42,105 nucleotides of DNA, taken from contig PMUI01000124.1 of NCBI GenBank assembly GCA_003166955.1, forward strand, positions 1-42,105. Reading direction: 5' to 3'. This document shows positions 25,222-32,334 of the stretch, piece after piece (the stretch's first letter is position 1; each line of letters starts with the position of its first letter). The stretch is from Acidobacterium sp. (GTDB lineage: Bacteria; Acidobacteriota; Terriglobia; Terriglobales; Acidobacteriaceae). The position numbers and the translations under genes were made by a program. The notes beneath the pieces were generated by a model, which had not been told where the DNA came from, ran no database searches, and was given only the letters and a program-made list of their open reading frames with translations.

Positions 25222-25944
25222 TTACACCGGCTCCGCCGCGGCGGGGAGCATGGGGGGAGGCTCGATTTCGAGGAAGGCGAAACGGGCCTGGCGGACGAAG
25301 TCGAAGAGGATTTCGGGATCTTTTCTTCCGGGCGCGAATTCGACTCCGCTGGAGACATCGACGCCCCAGGGGCGAAGAGTGAGGATGGCCTCGCGCACAT
25401 TGCCTGGATGGAGGCCGCCGGCCACGATGATGCGGAGTGGTCCGGCTTCCGCGGAGAGAATGTCTTTGGCGCGATTCCAGTCGAAGGTTTTGCCGGTGCC
25501 ACCGGTGGCAATTGCGGTCCTGGTATCGATGAGAGCGGCATCGATATCGGAATGCCGGGCAATGGCGCGCAGTTCGTTGCGGAGTCTCTCCCCGGCGCGG
25601 GCAGGATCGCTGTTCATATCCCAGTGGAGGGTTTGGATAAGAAAGAACTCCGGTCCAAATTCGCGGCGCAGCCTCTCTGCCAGCGAGAAATCGAGCTCGC
25701 CGTGCAGCTGCGCTCCGTGCAATCCGGCAGAGCGGAGGGAGAACACGATTTCGTCGAAATCCTGGGTGTTAAAGACACCAATCTTCGTGAGATCAGCGGG
25801 CAAATCGGGCATGATGGCCGCGATCTGACCGGCAGTGACGCGGCGCGGGCTGGGCGCGAAGACGAAGCCGGCAGCGTCGGCACCGGCATCTGCGGCCTGC
25901 TGCACGTCCTGGGCGTTAGTGTTGCCGCAAATCTTGATCCACAT
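25222..25944 (-). CDS. trpF: Phosphoribosylanthranilate isomerase
   Basis: A 240-residue (beta/alpha)8 enzyme converting phosphoribosylanthranilate to CdRP. WIKICGNTN carries the catalytic base C6, and ALIDTR the catalytic acid D140. GFVFAPSPRRVT, GVFNTQDFDEI, QLHGELD, GGTGKTFDWNRAK and IIVAGGLHPGNVREA, GVDVSSGVE are the remaining family motifs, including the phosphate loops. The C-terminus extends about 20 residues beyond the usual end (FLEIEPPPMLPAAAEPV). It begins five bases after the trpC stop. Confidence 0.95.
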   Translation of the reverse strand: MWIKICGNTNAQDVQQAADAGADAAGFVFAPSPRRVTAGQIAAIMPDLPADLTKIGVFNTQDFDEIVFSLRSAGLHGAQLHGELDFSLAERLRREFGPEFFLIQTLHWDMNSDPARAGERLRNELRAIARHSDIDAALIDTRTAIATGGTGKTFDWNRAKDILSAEAGPLRIIVAGGLHPGNVREAILTLRPWGVDVSSGVEFAPGRKDPEILFDFVRQARFAFLEIEPPPMLPAAAEPV

Positions 25945-25949
25945 AGAGG

Positions 25950-26834
25950 TCAGGTCTGCTCCGTGAGAATTTCCGCTGGCGCCTGATCGACTGCATGCAG
26001 AAGCGCTTCGAGGGCAACGCCGGGTTTGGGCTGGCGCATGAAGGATTCGCCGATGAGGAAGGCGTGGAAGCCGGCGTTGCGTAGGGTGCGGATGTCGGAC
26101 GCGGTGTGGATGCCGCTCTCGGCAACAAGAACGGCCTGGGGGGGGAGCTTGCCGGCGAGCTCGAGCGAGGTTTCGAGGCGGACTTCGAAGGTGTTGAGGT
26201 CGCGGTTATTCACGCCGCAGGCGTCGCAGCCGATGTCCTGGACGAGTTCAGCTTCCTCAGCGGTGTGGACCTCGCAGAGGACGTCGAGCCCGTAGCGATG
26301 GGCGATGGCCGTGAAGTAGTAGAGGAATCCGTAGCCGAGGGCGGCAGCGATGAGGAGGATGGCGTCGGCGCGATGGGCGCGGGCTTCGACGATCTGATAC
26401 TCGTCGACGATGAAATCCTTGCGGAGGCAGGGAATATTGGTGGCGGCGGAGGCGATTTCGAGGTTGCGGAGGCTGCCCTGGAAAAAGGGCTCGTCGGTGA
26501 GGACGGAGAGCGCGGCGGCTCCGGAGCGTTCGAGGTCGACGGCGAGGGATTGCGGATCGAAGTCGGGGCGAATGAGGCCTTTCGAGGGCGAGGCCTTTTT
26601 CAATTCGGCAATGATGGCGGGACCTTGGGCGCTGGCTTCGCGGAGGGCGCGGGCGAATCGGCGGGGAGTGTGCCGCGCGGCGAGCTTTTCGAGCTCCGCC
26701 TGGGATACGTGCTCGCGGCGGCGGGCCACTTCGGCGCGGGTTTGGGCGAGGATGGCGTCGAGATGCAGGAGAAAGTCCTCTGTTTTAAGTATAGCGATGG
26801 GAGCATTTGGACGTGTCCGACGCGCGTCTGACAT
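25950..26834 (-). CDS. trpC: Indole-3-glycerol phosphate synthase
   Basis: A 294-residue TIM barrel that closes the indole ring from CdRP. Motifs: IIAELKKASPSKG (E77, K79), FDP at 92-94, VLTDEPFFQGSL, PCLRKDFIVDEYQI with catalytic K139, ILLIAAAL, CEVHTAEE, GVNNRDLNTFEV and VAESGIHTASDI. The ATG at 26834 gives about 20 extra residues before the usual start near FLLHLDAILAQTRAEVA and has no ribosome site. Translation may begin further in, at a non-ATG codon behind AGAGGA. First gene of the trpCFBA operon; trpE, trpG and trpD are not in the window. Confidence 0.94.
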   Translation of the reverse strand: MSDARRTRPNAPIAILKTEDFLLHLDAILAQTRAEVARRREHVSQAELEKLAARHTPRRFARALREASAQGPAIIAELKKASPSKGLIRPDFDPQSLAVDLERSGAAALSVLTDEPFFQGSLRNLEIASAATNIPCLRKDFIVDEYQIVEARAHRADAILLIAAALGYGFLYYFTAIAHRYGLDVLCEVHTAEEAELVQDIGCDACGVNNRDLNTFEVRLETSLELAGKLPPQAVLVAESGIHTASDIRTLRNAGFHAFLIGESFMRQPKPGVALEALLHAVDQAPAEILTEQT

Positions 26835-26878
26835 TTGTCACATGCGATTGCTGACGAAGCGCACTGCCGGGGGCAGTG
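26829..26878. promoter_or_regulatory. Two palindromes between divergent trpC and small membrane gene
   Basis: The 80-base divergent gap holds TGACA-TT-TGTCA (26829-26840), overlapping the annotated trpC start, and CACTGCC-GGG-GGCAGTG (26862-26878). Either could be an operator or a small hairpin. I see no clear promoter boxes and no TrpR-box or T-box/trp-leader peptide, so this is only a structural observation. Confidence 0.3.
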
Positions 26879-26914
26879 GGTTCGGGGCGATGCTGGTTTC
26901 TGTCAGGAGGCGTT

Positions 26915-27112
26915 ATGGAAAACACAATTCCAGGTGCGGTCCCCGCGAATCAGGCGCAACAGCAGGCGATCGGGTATAGCTGTCGTTCCGACGGGTACAT
27001 TGTTTTCGGCGTCGGTGTGGTTCTGTTGATTTTCGGACGGGGCATCTTCGGTTTCAGCCAGGCGCCGCTGGTCGGTCTGGCGCTGATCGTGTTTAGCCAC
27101 TATCTGGACTGA
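26915..27112 (+). CDS. Small membrane protein of unknown function
   Basis: A 65-residue protein. The first ~22 residues are polar (MENTIPGAVPANQAQQQAIGYS), followed by two hydrophobic stretches with a short Gly-Arg-Gly turn (YIVFGVGVVLLIFGRGIFGF and APLVGLALIVFSHYL). This suggests a hairpin of two membrane segments. A perfect AGGAGG lies five bases before the ATG at 26915, which strongly supports this start over the longer open frame from 26876. No family is recognised. Confidence 0.7.
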   Translation: MENTIPGAVPANQAQQQAIGYSCRSDGYIVFGVGVVLLIFGRGIFGFSQAPLVGLALIVFSHYLD

Positions 27113-27200
27113 GCCGGGAGCCGGGAGCTGGGAGCGTCGGTCGCGGCCTGGCGGATCGCAGCGTCCGGCGGCTGCGGGCGAGAGGAATTAGCATGGCTGC

Positions 27201-27842
27201 ATGGAGTCTCTCGAGGAGTTGCTGCGGCAGGCGGAGATCGCGCATGGACATTTGTGCGCCGGGCAGGTTCTGGGCGTGCGCATGGCGATGCTGGGATGCC
27301 GGCGACTGGGGATCACGGAGCCGCGCGGGGCGGACCGCAAGCGGCTGGTGACGTGGATCGAGATCGACCGCTGCGCCACGGACGCGATCGGCGTAGTGAC
27401 GGGATGCAGGCTGGGCAAGCGGGCGCTGAAGTTTCGCGACTGGGGCAAGATGGCGGCGACGTTTGCCGACCTGGCGACGGGCAGGGCGATTCGGATTGTG
27501 GCGCTGGAGTCGTCGAAGCAGCGGGCGCGTGAGTTGTATCCGGAGGTCGCCAACAAAAATCAGCAACAGATGAAGGCCTATCGCGAATTGGACGACGCGG
27601 AGCTGTTCGGGGAGCAGTGGGTCGAGGTGGAGCTGGGCCCGAAGGAGATGCCGGGCTACAAGGGCGGGCGCGTGGCGTGCGCGCAGTGCGGCGAGGGGAT
27701 CAATTACGACCGTTTTGTGGAGAGTCAGGGACGGACGCTGTGTTTCGCGTGCGCGTACCCGGAGCAGAAATATTATCGGCCGGCGGGGGTGCAGGCGGCG
27801 CGCGAGGCGGCGATATCCGAGCCTGGATGCGAGTGCGCGTGA
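27201..27842 (+). CDS. FmdE-like protein with C-terminal four-cysteine zinc finger
   Basis: A 213-residue protein of the FmdE family, named after a subunit of formylmethanofuran dehydrogenase but common in non-methanogens. The N-terminal core has HGHLCAGQVLGVRMA with H15, H17 and C19 as likely metal ligands, then IDRCATDAIGVVTGCRLGKR with C58 and C69. The C-terminus carries a separate zinc finger, C160-x2-C163 and C181-x2-C184, like the TraR/DksA type. Stand-alone FmdE proteins of this layout have been suggested to bind a metal or act near molybdenum or formate enzymes; function is unproven. The start at 27201 has GAGGA about 15 bases upstream. A gap of ~110 bases precedes fabI. Confidence 0.82.
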   Translation: MESLEELLRQAEIAHGHLCAGQVLGVRMAMLGCRRLGITEPRGADRKRLVTWIEIDRCATDAIGVVTGCRLGKRALKFRDWGKMAATFADLATGRAIRIVALESSKQRARELYPEVANKNQQQMKAYRELDDAELFGEQWVEVELGPKEMPGYKGGRVACAQCGEGINYDRFVESQGRTLCFACAYPEQKYYRPAGVQAAREAAISEPGCECA

Positions 27843-27951
27843 GGGCAACGGCCGCGCGAAGTCAGGTGCGGGTGAGGCTGCGCATTTACAATTGCAAAGC
27901 CGGTTGTAATCTCGTCCGCCGGAAGATGACTTCCCTGGAGTAGAACGACGC

Positions 27952-28719
27952 ATGCTCAATTTGGAAGGCCGCGTGGCGGCCGTGTTCGGACTGGCCAACA
28001 AGCGCAGCATTGCCTGGGGCATTGCGCAGAAGCTGCACGAGGCAGGCGCGAAGCTGGCAATCAGCTATCAAAACGAGCGCATGAGAGCCGAGGCCGAGGG
28101 ATTGATTCTGGATCTGCCGGGCGCGGAGCCGTTCCAATGCGATGTGTCGAACGACGCGGAGATCGAGCAGGTGTTCGCGCAGATGAAGGAGCGGTACGGG
28201 AAGCTGGACGTGCTGGTGCACTGCATCGCGTTTGCGCCGGCGGAGGATTTGAAGAACGACTTTCTGCAGACCACGCGCGAGGGGTTCAGGATTGCGCACG
28301 ATGTAAGCGTGTATTCGCTCATTGCGCTGAGCCGCGGGGCGGCTCCGCTGATGACGGAGGGCGGCTCGATTATTACGCTGACCTACTACGGAGCTGAGAA
28401 GGTGGTGCCGCACTATAAGGTGATGGGCGTCGCGAAGGCGTCGCTGGAGGCGACGGTGCGGTATCTGGCCTGGGATCTGGGGAAGCAGAATGTGCGGGTG
28501 AATGCGATTTCGGCGGGGCCGATTAAGACACTGGCAGCACGCGGGATTGGAAACCTGGGCGACATGCTGAAGTATCACGAGGACCGCGCACCGCTGCATC
28601 GCAATACAGAACAGACAGAGGTGGGCAAGACGGCGGTGTATCTGGCGTCGGACCTGGCGAGCGGCGTGACCGGGGAGACGATTTACGTGGACAGCGGTTA
28701 CAACATCATGGGGTGGTGA
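27952..28719 (+). CDS. fabI: Enoyl-[acyl-carrier-protein] reductase (NADH) FabI
   Basis: A 255-residue short-chain dehydrogenase that performs the last reduction in each round of fatty-acid elongation. The cofactor site is FGLANKRSIAWGIA, typical of FabI rather than other SDRs. The catalytic pair is Y155 and K162 in the Y-x6-K arrangement, with Y145 ten residues before Y155, as in E. coli FabI. AGPIKTLAARGI is the substrate-binding loop that covers the active site and forms the triclosan pocket. The ATG at 27952 lacks a strong ribosome site but matches the family start. Confidence 0.96.
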   Translation: MLNLEGRVAAVFGLANKRSIAWGIAQKLHEAGAKLAISYQNERMRAEAEGLILDLPGAEPFQCDVSNDAEIEQVFAQMKERYGKLDVLVHCIAFAPAEDLKNDFLQTTREGFRIAHDVSVYSLIALSRGAAPLMTEGGSIITLTYYGAEKVVPHYKVMGVAKASLEATVRYLAWDLGKQNVRVNAISAGPIKTLAARGIGNLGDMLKYHEDRAPLHRNTEQTEVGKTAVYLASDLASGVTGETIYVDSGYNIMGW

Positions 28720-28755
28720 CGCGGTGGGTGACCACGCAGAATCAAGAGATAGTGC

Positions 28756-28785
28756 AATATTAATTGCCTTTAGGCAATTAATATT
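28756..28785. promoter_or_regulatory. AT-rich perfect inverted repeat after fabI
   Basis: AATATTAATTGCC-TTTA-GGCAATTAATATT is a perfect 13-bp stem with a four-base loop, 36 bases after the fabI stop. It is strikingly AT-rich against its surroundings and is followed by TGACTT, not a T-run. It could be an operator for the downstream unit, a hairpin that ends fabI transcription, or the footprint of an inserted element. A second palindrome, GGAATTG-C-CAATTCC, is at 28841-28855. Confidence 0.4.
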
Positions 28786-28926
28786 TGACTTCCCTTGCGC
28801 GTTCCATTGCCGATCCCTTCACTGCGACGCCTGAGCAGTTGGAATTGCCAATTCCCGGGTAACCTCCCAGACGGTCTGCGGCGGCGGTGTGGAATACCGA
28901 ATGCCACTATCGACACACTCACTCTC

Positions 28927-28955
28927 TTGACACAGCTCGGACGCTGGTATGTAGT
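28927..28955 (+). promoter_or_regulatory. Promoter of the fluoride-response operon
   Basis: A perfect -35 box TTGACA (28927-28932) is followed after 17 bases by TGTAGT (28950-28955; 4 of 6 match to TATAAT). Transcription from here would begin about ten bases before the riboswitch aptamer, the expected layout. Confidence 0.5.
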
Positions 28956-28971
28956 GGAATTGAACCGGTGT

Positions 28972-29029
28972 GGTGAAGGAGTTCACCCTTAACCGCTGTC
29001 CTCGGTAGCTGGACAGATGATGACTCCTG
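28972..29029 (+). ncRNA. Fluoride riboswitch (crcB motif)
   Basis: The segment matches the crcB-motif consensus: GGTGAAGGAGTTCACC (first stem-loop), CTTAACCGC, a variable hairpin with 6-bp stem CTGTCC/GGACAG (28996-29001 and 29011-29016), then GATGATGACTCCTGA. The loop GGAGT (28978-28982) can pair with ACTCC (29023-29027), the pseudoknot that forms the fluoride/magnesium site in this riboswitch class. It sits about 65 bases before the first gene of an operon that includes crcB. The expression platform is not obvious: ACAGG-GAAT-CCTGT (about 29030-29043) can form a small hairpin, but I see no T-tract. Confidence 0.88.
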
Positions 29030-29095
29030 ACAGGGAATCCTGTTGCGGAGTCACCTTCCAGCGCGATCCCTGAAAACCAAATGTGGAGCAGGTCC

Positions 29096-30304
29096 ATGAC
29101 AAACGCGTGGAGTCTCGCGGCTTTGTGGGTGGGGTTGGCGCTGGTTGCAACGCTGCTGGCGATATGGTTCAAGGTGTCGACTGCGCTTTCGGAGATCGTG
29201 GTCGGGACGGTGGCGCAGCTCATCATCGGGGTGTTTCTCGCCAAGGGCGGACTGGCGGGCAGCACGCAGTGGATCACTTTCCTGGCAGGGACGGGCGCGA
29301 TTGTGCTGACGTTTCTGGCCGGAGCGGAACTGGACCCGGTGATCTTCCGCACAAAATGGCGTGAGTCGCTGGTGATCGGACTCGCGGGGTTCTTCGGTCC
29401 ATTTCTCGGGTGTACGGCGATCGGACACTATGTGCTGGGCTGGGACGTACGCGCGAGCTGGCTGTGCGGGGTGGCGCTTTCGACCACATCGGTCGCGGTT
29501 GTGTACGCGGTGATGCTGGAGCTCGGCTTCAACGTGACCGAGTACGGGAAGGCAATTCTGGCTGCCTGTTTTATCAACGACCTCGGAACGGTGATCTCCC
29601 TTGGTTTGATCTTTTCTCCGTTCACATTTAAGACGCTGATCTTTGTTGTGGTCTCGGCGGCTGCATTCGCGATTCTTCCTTTTCTCACGCCGCGATTCTT
29701 CCGCAAATATGGTGGGCGCGTTTCGGAACTGGAGGCGAAATATATTCTGTTCCTGCTATTCGCGATGGGCGGACTGGCGGTTTGGTCGGGGAGCGAAGCG
29801 GTACTGCCGGCCTATATCATTGGCATGGTTCTGGCGGGGACGGTGGGAAAGGATCACGCGCTCATTCGCCGCCTGCGTACGCTGACGTTCGGATTGCTGA
29901 CTCCGTTCTATTTCATCCGCGCCGGCTCGTTTGTTTCCGTACCGGCGCTGATGGCCGCTCCGCTGACGCTGGTGATTTTGTTTTTCGCCAAGATGGTGTC
30001 GAAGGCAGCGGTGGTATTCCCGGCGGTGCGGGCGCATCGCTATGACGGATCGTCGGGGATCTATTACACGCTGATGATGTCCACGGGGCTGACGTTCGGA
30101 ACGATTTCGGCGCTGTTCGGTCTGAGCCACCAGATCATCACGCAGGGTCAGTACTCGTTTCTGGTCGGCGCGGTGATTGCGAGTGCGGTGATTCCGACCA
30201 TCGTGGCGAACACATTTTTCCTGCCGCGCCATCTTCTTCCCCGCAAGGAAGCGAGTGCTCCCTCACCGCGTGCAGCGATTCAACCGGCAGTGGCGGAGGA
30301 GTGA
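29096..30304 (+). CDS. Cation/proton antiporter (CPA-type, KefB/NhaP-like)
   Basis: A 402-residue protein with about 12 membrane segments from start to end, matching the Na+/H+ exchanger (CPA) fold. The transport-site pattern is ACFINDLGTVISLGL with N161-D162, the Asn-Asp pair seen in many CPA1-like exchangers rather than Asp-Asp. TFLAGAELDP, GVALSTTSVAVVYAVM and FGLLTPFYFIRAGSFV are further family motifs. There is no C-terminal RCK domain. The ATG at 29096 is preferred (GGAGCAGG six bases upstream) over 29081. As first gene behind a fluoride riboswitch it may restore ion or pH balance as HF enters, or might itself move fluoride; this is inference. Confidence 0.88.
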   Translation: MTNAWSLAALWVGLALVATLLAIWFKVSTALSEIVVGTVAQLIIGVFLAKGGLAGSTQWITFLAGTGAIVLTFLAGAELDPVIFRTKWRESLVIGLAGFFGPFLGCTAIGHYVLGWDVRASWLCGVALSTTSVAVVYAVMLELGFNVTEYGKAILAACFINDLGTVISLGLIFSPFTFKTLIFVVVSAAAFAILPFLTPRFFRKYGGRVSELEAKYILFLLFAMGGLAVWSGSEAVLPAYIIGMVLAGTVGKDHALIRRLRTLTFGLLTPFYFIRAGSFVSVPALMAAPLTLVILFFAKMVSKAAVVFPAVRAHRYDGSSGIYYTLMMSTGLTFGTISALFGLSHQIITQGQYSFLVGAVIASAVIPTIVANTFFLPRHLLPRKEASAPSPRAAIQPAVAEE

Positions 30305-30315
30305 AAGGAGCGGCG

Positions 30316-30753
30316 ATGGGAGCCAGGGCATTCCAGGGATTTCAGACAGTCTTAGTTGCGTGGGACGGGTCGCCACAGGCGGAACACTCTTTGGAGGTGG
30401 CGCTTTCGCTTGCGTCGTCGACCGGAGCCCGTGTTGTGGTGCTGGCGGTGATTCGACCGCCCGAACCGGCGGAGAGCGCGGAACTGAACGCGGTGCTGGA
30501 AGAGGCTCGGGAACGATACGAGCGCAATTTTGCCTCGATGCAGGAGAGGGCAAAAGAAGCCGGCGTAGCGCTGGAGACGGAGGTTGCGGTTGGGCATCCG
30601 GCGGAACAGATCATCCACAAAGCGGAAACGGCGCAGGCGAGCCTGATCGTGATGGGCCGGCGAAGCCACACTGTGTTTCATCGATGGATGCTCGGCTCGA
30701 ACTCGGAGCGCGTGGTGCGGTCTGCTTATTGTCCAGTGATGGTGGTTCACTGA
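30316..30753 (+). CDS. Universal stress protein (UspA family)
   Basis: A 145-residue single-domain Usp. VLVAWDGSPQAEHSLEVALSLA is the conserved first strand and helix. AEQIIHKAETAQASLIVMGRRSHTVFHRWMLGSNSERVV is the nucleotide-binding end; the usual G-x2-G-x9-G-S/T motif is changed, with GRRS in place of G-x2-G, so ATP binding is uncertain. The ATG at 30316 has GGAG five bases upstream and lies 12 bases after the antiporter stop. Membership of the fluoride operon suggests a stress role tied to fluoride; its partner is unknown. Confidence 0.88.
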   Translation: MGARAFQGFQTVLVAWDGSPQAEHSLEVALSLASSTGARVVVLAVIRPPEPAESAELNAVLEEARERYERNFASMQERAKEAGVALETEVAVGHPAEQIIHKAETAQASLIVMGRRSHTVFHRWMLGSNSERVVRSAYCPVMVVH

Positions 30754-30833
30754 TGCGGATATTGAATTGCTGCGGAATGCTGCGCGCTTAACGGAACAGC
30801 AGAAATCGACGGCAAAGAGAAACAGGAGGAGGA

Positions 30834-31211
30834 TTGCAGAAATATTTGCTCATTGCGCTGGGAGGCGCGCTAGGATCGATCGCCCGCTATTGGGTGGGCG
30901 CAACGGTGACCGACCGGCTGGGCGCGCGCTTTCCGTACGGGACGCTGGTGATCAATCTGACGGCGTGCGCGGTCATTGGGTTCTCGCTGACGTTTCTGGG
31001 AAAGCGCGCGGGCCTGAGCTCCGCGTGGCGATACCTGGTTCCGGTCGGGTTCGTGGGGGCGTACAGTACATTTTCGACGTATGAGTGGGAGACAATGGCG
31101 CTGCTGCGTGCAGGCGGCGTGCCGGCGGCGGCGCTCTATGCCTTCGGCAGCCTGGTTCTGGGACTGGCCGCGGTGTGGTGCGGCATGCTGGCTGCGGAGT
31201 TGCTGCCATGA
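30834..31211 (+). CDS. crcB: Fluoride channel CrcB/Fluc
   Basis: A 125-residue protein with four membrane segments, the normal size of Fluc channels, which work as antiparallel dimers and let fluoride leave the cell. Family motifs: LGGALGSIARYW, FPYGTLVINLTACAVIGF (with the pore asparagine), and GFVGAYSTFSTYEWE, whose phenylalanine, serine and threonine residues line the fluoride path. Being a single gene it should form a homodimer. The start is TTG at 30834, with an excellent AGGAGG just upstream; no ATG is available at the family start. Its place downstream of a fluoride riboswitch supports the function directly. Confidence 0.96.
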   Translation: MQKYLLIALGGALGSIARYWVGATVTDRLGARFPYGTLVINLTACAVIGFSLTFLGKRAGLSSAWRYLVPVGFVGAYSTFSTYEWETMALLRAGGVPAAALYAFGSLVLGLAAVWCGMLAAELLP

Positions 31212-31233
31212 TGGCGCGTGAAGAGGAGGGAAA

Positions 31234-31959
31234 ATGCTGACCACCGGGAAAGCGCTGAAGGTTTCAATCACGGTGAGCGATGGGGCGCGGTATCACGGAG
31301 CGTCGGCGTATGCGAGCATTCTGGATTTCCTTTTCTATCGCGGCGTGAGCGGCGCGACGGTGCTGAAGGGGATCGCGGGGTTCGGCGCGGATCATCATCT
31401 GCACTCAACGAGTGTGGTGGAGGTGTCGGACAAGCTGCCTGTGCGCATTGAGTTTGTAGAGACGCGGGAGAAGGTGACCGAGCTGATGGGGAAGCTCGAG
31501 GAGATGGCGGGCACGGGGCTGATCGAAGTACAGGAGACCACGGTGGCCAAGGCTCCGCAGATCTCGAAGCAGACGAAGCCAACGCCGGAGCACATGAAGA
31601 TCGAGGGGAAGGCGCGGCTGATGCGCATCTATGTGGGTGAGTCTGACCGCTGGCACGACAAGCCGCTGCACGAGGCGCTGGTGCATGCGATGCGGGCCAA
31701 CGATATCGCCGGCGTGACGGTGTATCGTGGCGTGCTGGGGTACGGGGCGCACCGGCGCGCGCACAAAGACAAGCCACTGCACCTCTCGAAGGACGCATCG
31801 ATTATGCTGTCGGCTGTCGATATGGAGGAGAAGCTGACTGCATTTTTGCCGGTCGTCGACCAGATGGTGCAGGAAGGGCTGGTGGTGTTGTCAGATGTGG
31901 ACATCGTGAAGTATTCGTGGCGCGCGGCGGAGCTGGAGACCGGGTCGGGCGGACTGTGA
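31234..31959 (+). CDS. Double-domain DUF190 protein
   Basis: A 241-residue protein made of two DUF190 domains: residues ~5-105 (KALKVSITVSDGARYHGASAYASILDFLFYRGVSGATVLKGIAGFG) and ~125-235 (EGKARLMRIYVGESDRWHDKPLHEALVHAMRANDIAGVTVYRGVLGYG). They are joined by a Lys/Thr/Pro-rich linker. DUF190 proteins are usually ~110 residues, have a PII/ferredoxin-like fold, and are often encoded next to crcB; their job is unknown. The two halves are clearly diverged, so they are not a recent duplication. SD GAGGAGGG precedes the ATG. It follows crcB by 22 bases. Confidence 0.9.
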   Translation: MLTTGKALKVSITVSDGARYHGASAYASILDFLFYRGVSGATVLKGIAGFGADHHLHSTSVVEVSDKLPVRIEFVETREKVTELMGKLEEMAGTGLIEVQETTVAKAPQISKQTKPTPEHMKIEGKARLMRIYVGESDRWHDKPLHEALVHAMRANDIAGVTVYRGVLGYGAHRRAHKDKPLHLSKDASIMLSAVDMEEKLTAFLPVVDQMVQEGLVVLSDVDIVKYSWRAAELETGSGGL

Positions 31960-31972
31960 CGGAGATGGGGCG

Positions 31973-32326
31973 ATGAAGGAGCAGTTTGAGGCGCGAATGC
32001 TGCGCATTTTTTTCGGCGAGAGCGACAAGTGGCAGGGCAAGCCGCTGCACGAGGCGATTCTGGCGAAGTGCCAGGAGCTGGAGGTGGCGAGCGCGGTGGT
32101 TTATCGCGGCATTGAGGGCTACGGAAGCAGCACGAGGATTCATCGCGCGAGCCCGTGGAAATTTTCGCGCGACGCGCCGATGGTGGTGACGGTGATCGAT
32201 CGCGAGGAACAGATCGCGAAGCTGGTTCCGCATCTGGATGCGATGGTCGGCGAGGGGCTGATCGTGATGTCGAAGGTGGAAGTGCTGCGCTACACGCGGA
32301 CGGCGACCGAACCGAAGGCTTCCTGA
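31973..32326 (+). CDS. DUF190 protein (single domain)
   Basis: A 117-residue single DUF190 domain, more like the second half of the preceding double protein than the first: LRIFFGESDKWQGKPLHEAILAKC, VASAVVYRGIEGYG, and VVTVIDREEQIAKLVPHLDAMVGEGLIVMSKVEVLRY. The start is 13 bases after the upstream stop. Together the operon encodes three DUF190 modules, which could assemble as a PII-like trimer; that is a structural guess. The gene ends eight bases from the convergent permease gene. Confidence 0.9.
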   Translation: MKEQFEARMLRIFFGESDKWQGKPLHEAILAKCQELEVASAVVYRGIEGYGSSTRIHRASPWKFSRDAPMVVTVIDREEQIAKLVPHLDAMVGEGLIVMSKVEVLRYTRTATEPKAS

Positions 32327-32334
32327 GGTCGGCG

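Noticed and set aside
23214-26834. A trp attenuator, T-box or TRAP site before trpC
   Set aside because: The 80-base upstream gap has two palindromes, but I see no leader peptide with tandem Trp codons, no T-box sequence and no terminator with a T-run.
28819-29352. A 177-codon minus-strand open frame over the fluoride riboswitch and antiporter start
   Set aside because: It is antisense to the riboswitch and the antiporter N-terminus and shows no family pattern.
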